A stretch of DNA of 13,698 bases from Chloroflexota bacterium (GTDB lineage Bacteria > Chloroflexota > Anaerolineae > Anaerolineales > Anaerolineaceae), in the NCBI GenBank assembly GCA_029777225.1, contig JAKOSR010000103.1:1-13698 (forward strand), read 5' to 3'. The first letter of the stretch is position 1, and the number at the start of each line of letters is the position of its first letter. Below the pieces are notes generated by a model. It saw only the letters and a program-made list of their open reading frames with translations, was not told where the DNA came from and did not search any database. The position numbers and the translations under genes were made by a program. Shown here one piece after another: positions 13,210-13,698 of the stretch.

Positions 13210-13698
13210 ATGACAAACCAACCACAAACGCCCCCGAACGCTAAAAAGACCCTGTTGAACACGCGGGAGCTCGCGGATTTTGCCCTTGGCATCATCGGCA
13301 GCCTGCTTTACGCGCTCAGCATCAACCTGTTTGTTTTGCCCTCCGGGCTGTACATTGGCAACCTGACGGGCATCGCCCAGATCCTCCGTGAACTGGCCAG
13401 CACCATTTTTCCCGGGATAGGGGACCTGACCGGTGTTTTTCTGTTGGCCTTGAACCTGCCGCTGCTGTTCATTTCCTTTCAATCGATCAACCGCAAATTC
13501 TTCTACAAGACCATCCTCAACATCGTGGTGATGTCAATCGCCATGTTGGTTATTCCGGTCAGGTTGCTTATCCCTGGCCTGGAGGACACACTCACCATTT
13601 GCCTGATCGGGGGGATTTTGGCCGGCATTGGCACCGGTTTGTGCCTGCGCAGTGGTGGCTCCTCCGGGGGAACGGACATCCTGGGGGTGTTTGTTAGC
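13210..13698 (+). CDS. YitT family (DUF161) membrane protein, N-terminal part (3' truncated by window)
   Basis: The frame is open from the ATG at 13210 to the window end, giving 163 residues of a protein usually near 280-290 aa. It starts with a short polar segment (MTNQPQTPPNAKKTLL). Hydrophobic helices follow, the first with the family-typical GIIGSLLYALSINLFVLPS. The YitT signature LCLRSGGSSGGTDILG (about 144-159) is complete. The product sits in the cytoplasmic membrane; the family has no firmly established function, although transport has been proposed. The C-terminal cytoplasmic DUF2179 domain usual in this family would lie beyond the window. The ribosome binding site AAAAGGAAG (13197-13205) ends 4 bases before the ATG. 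The gene is divergent from the cupin gene with 177 bases between. Confidence 0.9.
   Translation, partial: MTNQPQTPPNAKKTLLNTRELADFALGIIGSLLYALSINLFVLPSGLYIGNLTGIAQILRELASTIFPGIGDLTGVFLLALNLPLLFISFQSINRKFFYKTILNIVVMSIAMLVIPVRLLIPGLEDTLTICLIGGILAGIGTGLCLRSGGSSGGTDILGVFVS

Noticed and set aside
13047..13244. Plus-strand frame of 65 codons between cupin and YitT
   Set aside because: It runs into the YitT gene in another frame, crosses both candidate promoters and has no ribosome binding site.
1..13698. tRNA, rRNA, CRISPR arrays, insertion sequences, prophage or defence genes
   Set aside because: None was seen on reading both strands; no repeat-spacer pattern, transposase motif or tRNA-like TψC arm was found by eye.

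Overview
The window looks like ordinary chromosomal DNA of a free-living bacterium, most likely of the phylum Chloroflexota (Anaerolineae-like). That placement is an inference. It rests on a moderately GC-rich composition, a cell-surface peptidase ending in the short tail LFLPFIRR (a C-terminal pattern I associate with secreted Chloroflexota proteins), a K+-independent-type membrane pyrophosphatase, and a lipoprotein-type HtrA. No rRNA, tRNA, CRISPR array, insertion sequence or phage gene is visible.

Layout from left to right: (1) the 3' part of an ABC-exporter ATPase domain (+), cut by the window edge; (2) hppA, a membrane-bound pyrophosphatase (-), convergent with it; (3) a 396-base intergenic stretch with several small hairpins, then a DUF4256 protein (+) and a double-GNAT acetyltransferase (+); (4) a two-gene minus-strand unit, a cysteine-rich YkgJ-like protein followed 12 bases later by a six-helix DUF998 membrane protein; (5) divergent from it, a lipoprotein (+) with repeated CxxC pairs; (6) a strong bidirectional terminator, then a minus-strand CoA-transferase operon (subunit A from a TTG start, subunit B coupled through an ATGA overlap); (7) a secreted multidomain M23 peptidase (+) that may have a leaderless transcript, followed by a lipoprotein HtrA/DegP-like protease (+); (8) a second bidirectional terminator, a small cupin (-), and the 5' part of a YitT-family membrane protein (+), cut by the right edge.

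The genes do not form one obvious pathway. Many products act at or outside the membrane: ABC exporter, H+-PPase, DUF998 protein, CxxC lipoprotein, M23 peptidase, lipoprotein HtrA and YitT. The CoA-transferase is the only clear central-metabolism unit. I see no convincing new multi-gene system. The points most worth a second look are the CxxC-rich lipoprotein and its cysteine-rich divergent neighbour, the probable leaderless start of the M23 peptidase, its C-terminal tail, and the structured hppA upstream region with an unused perfect Shine-Dalgarno sequence.
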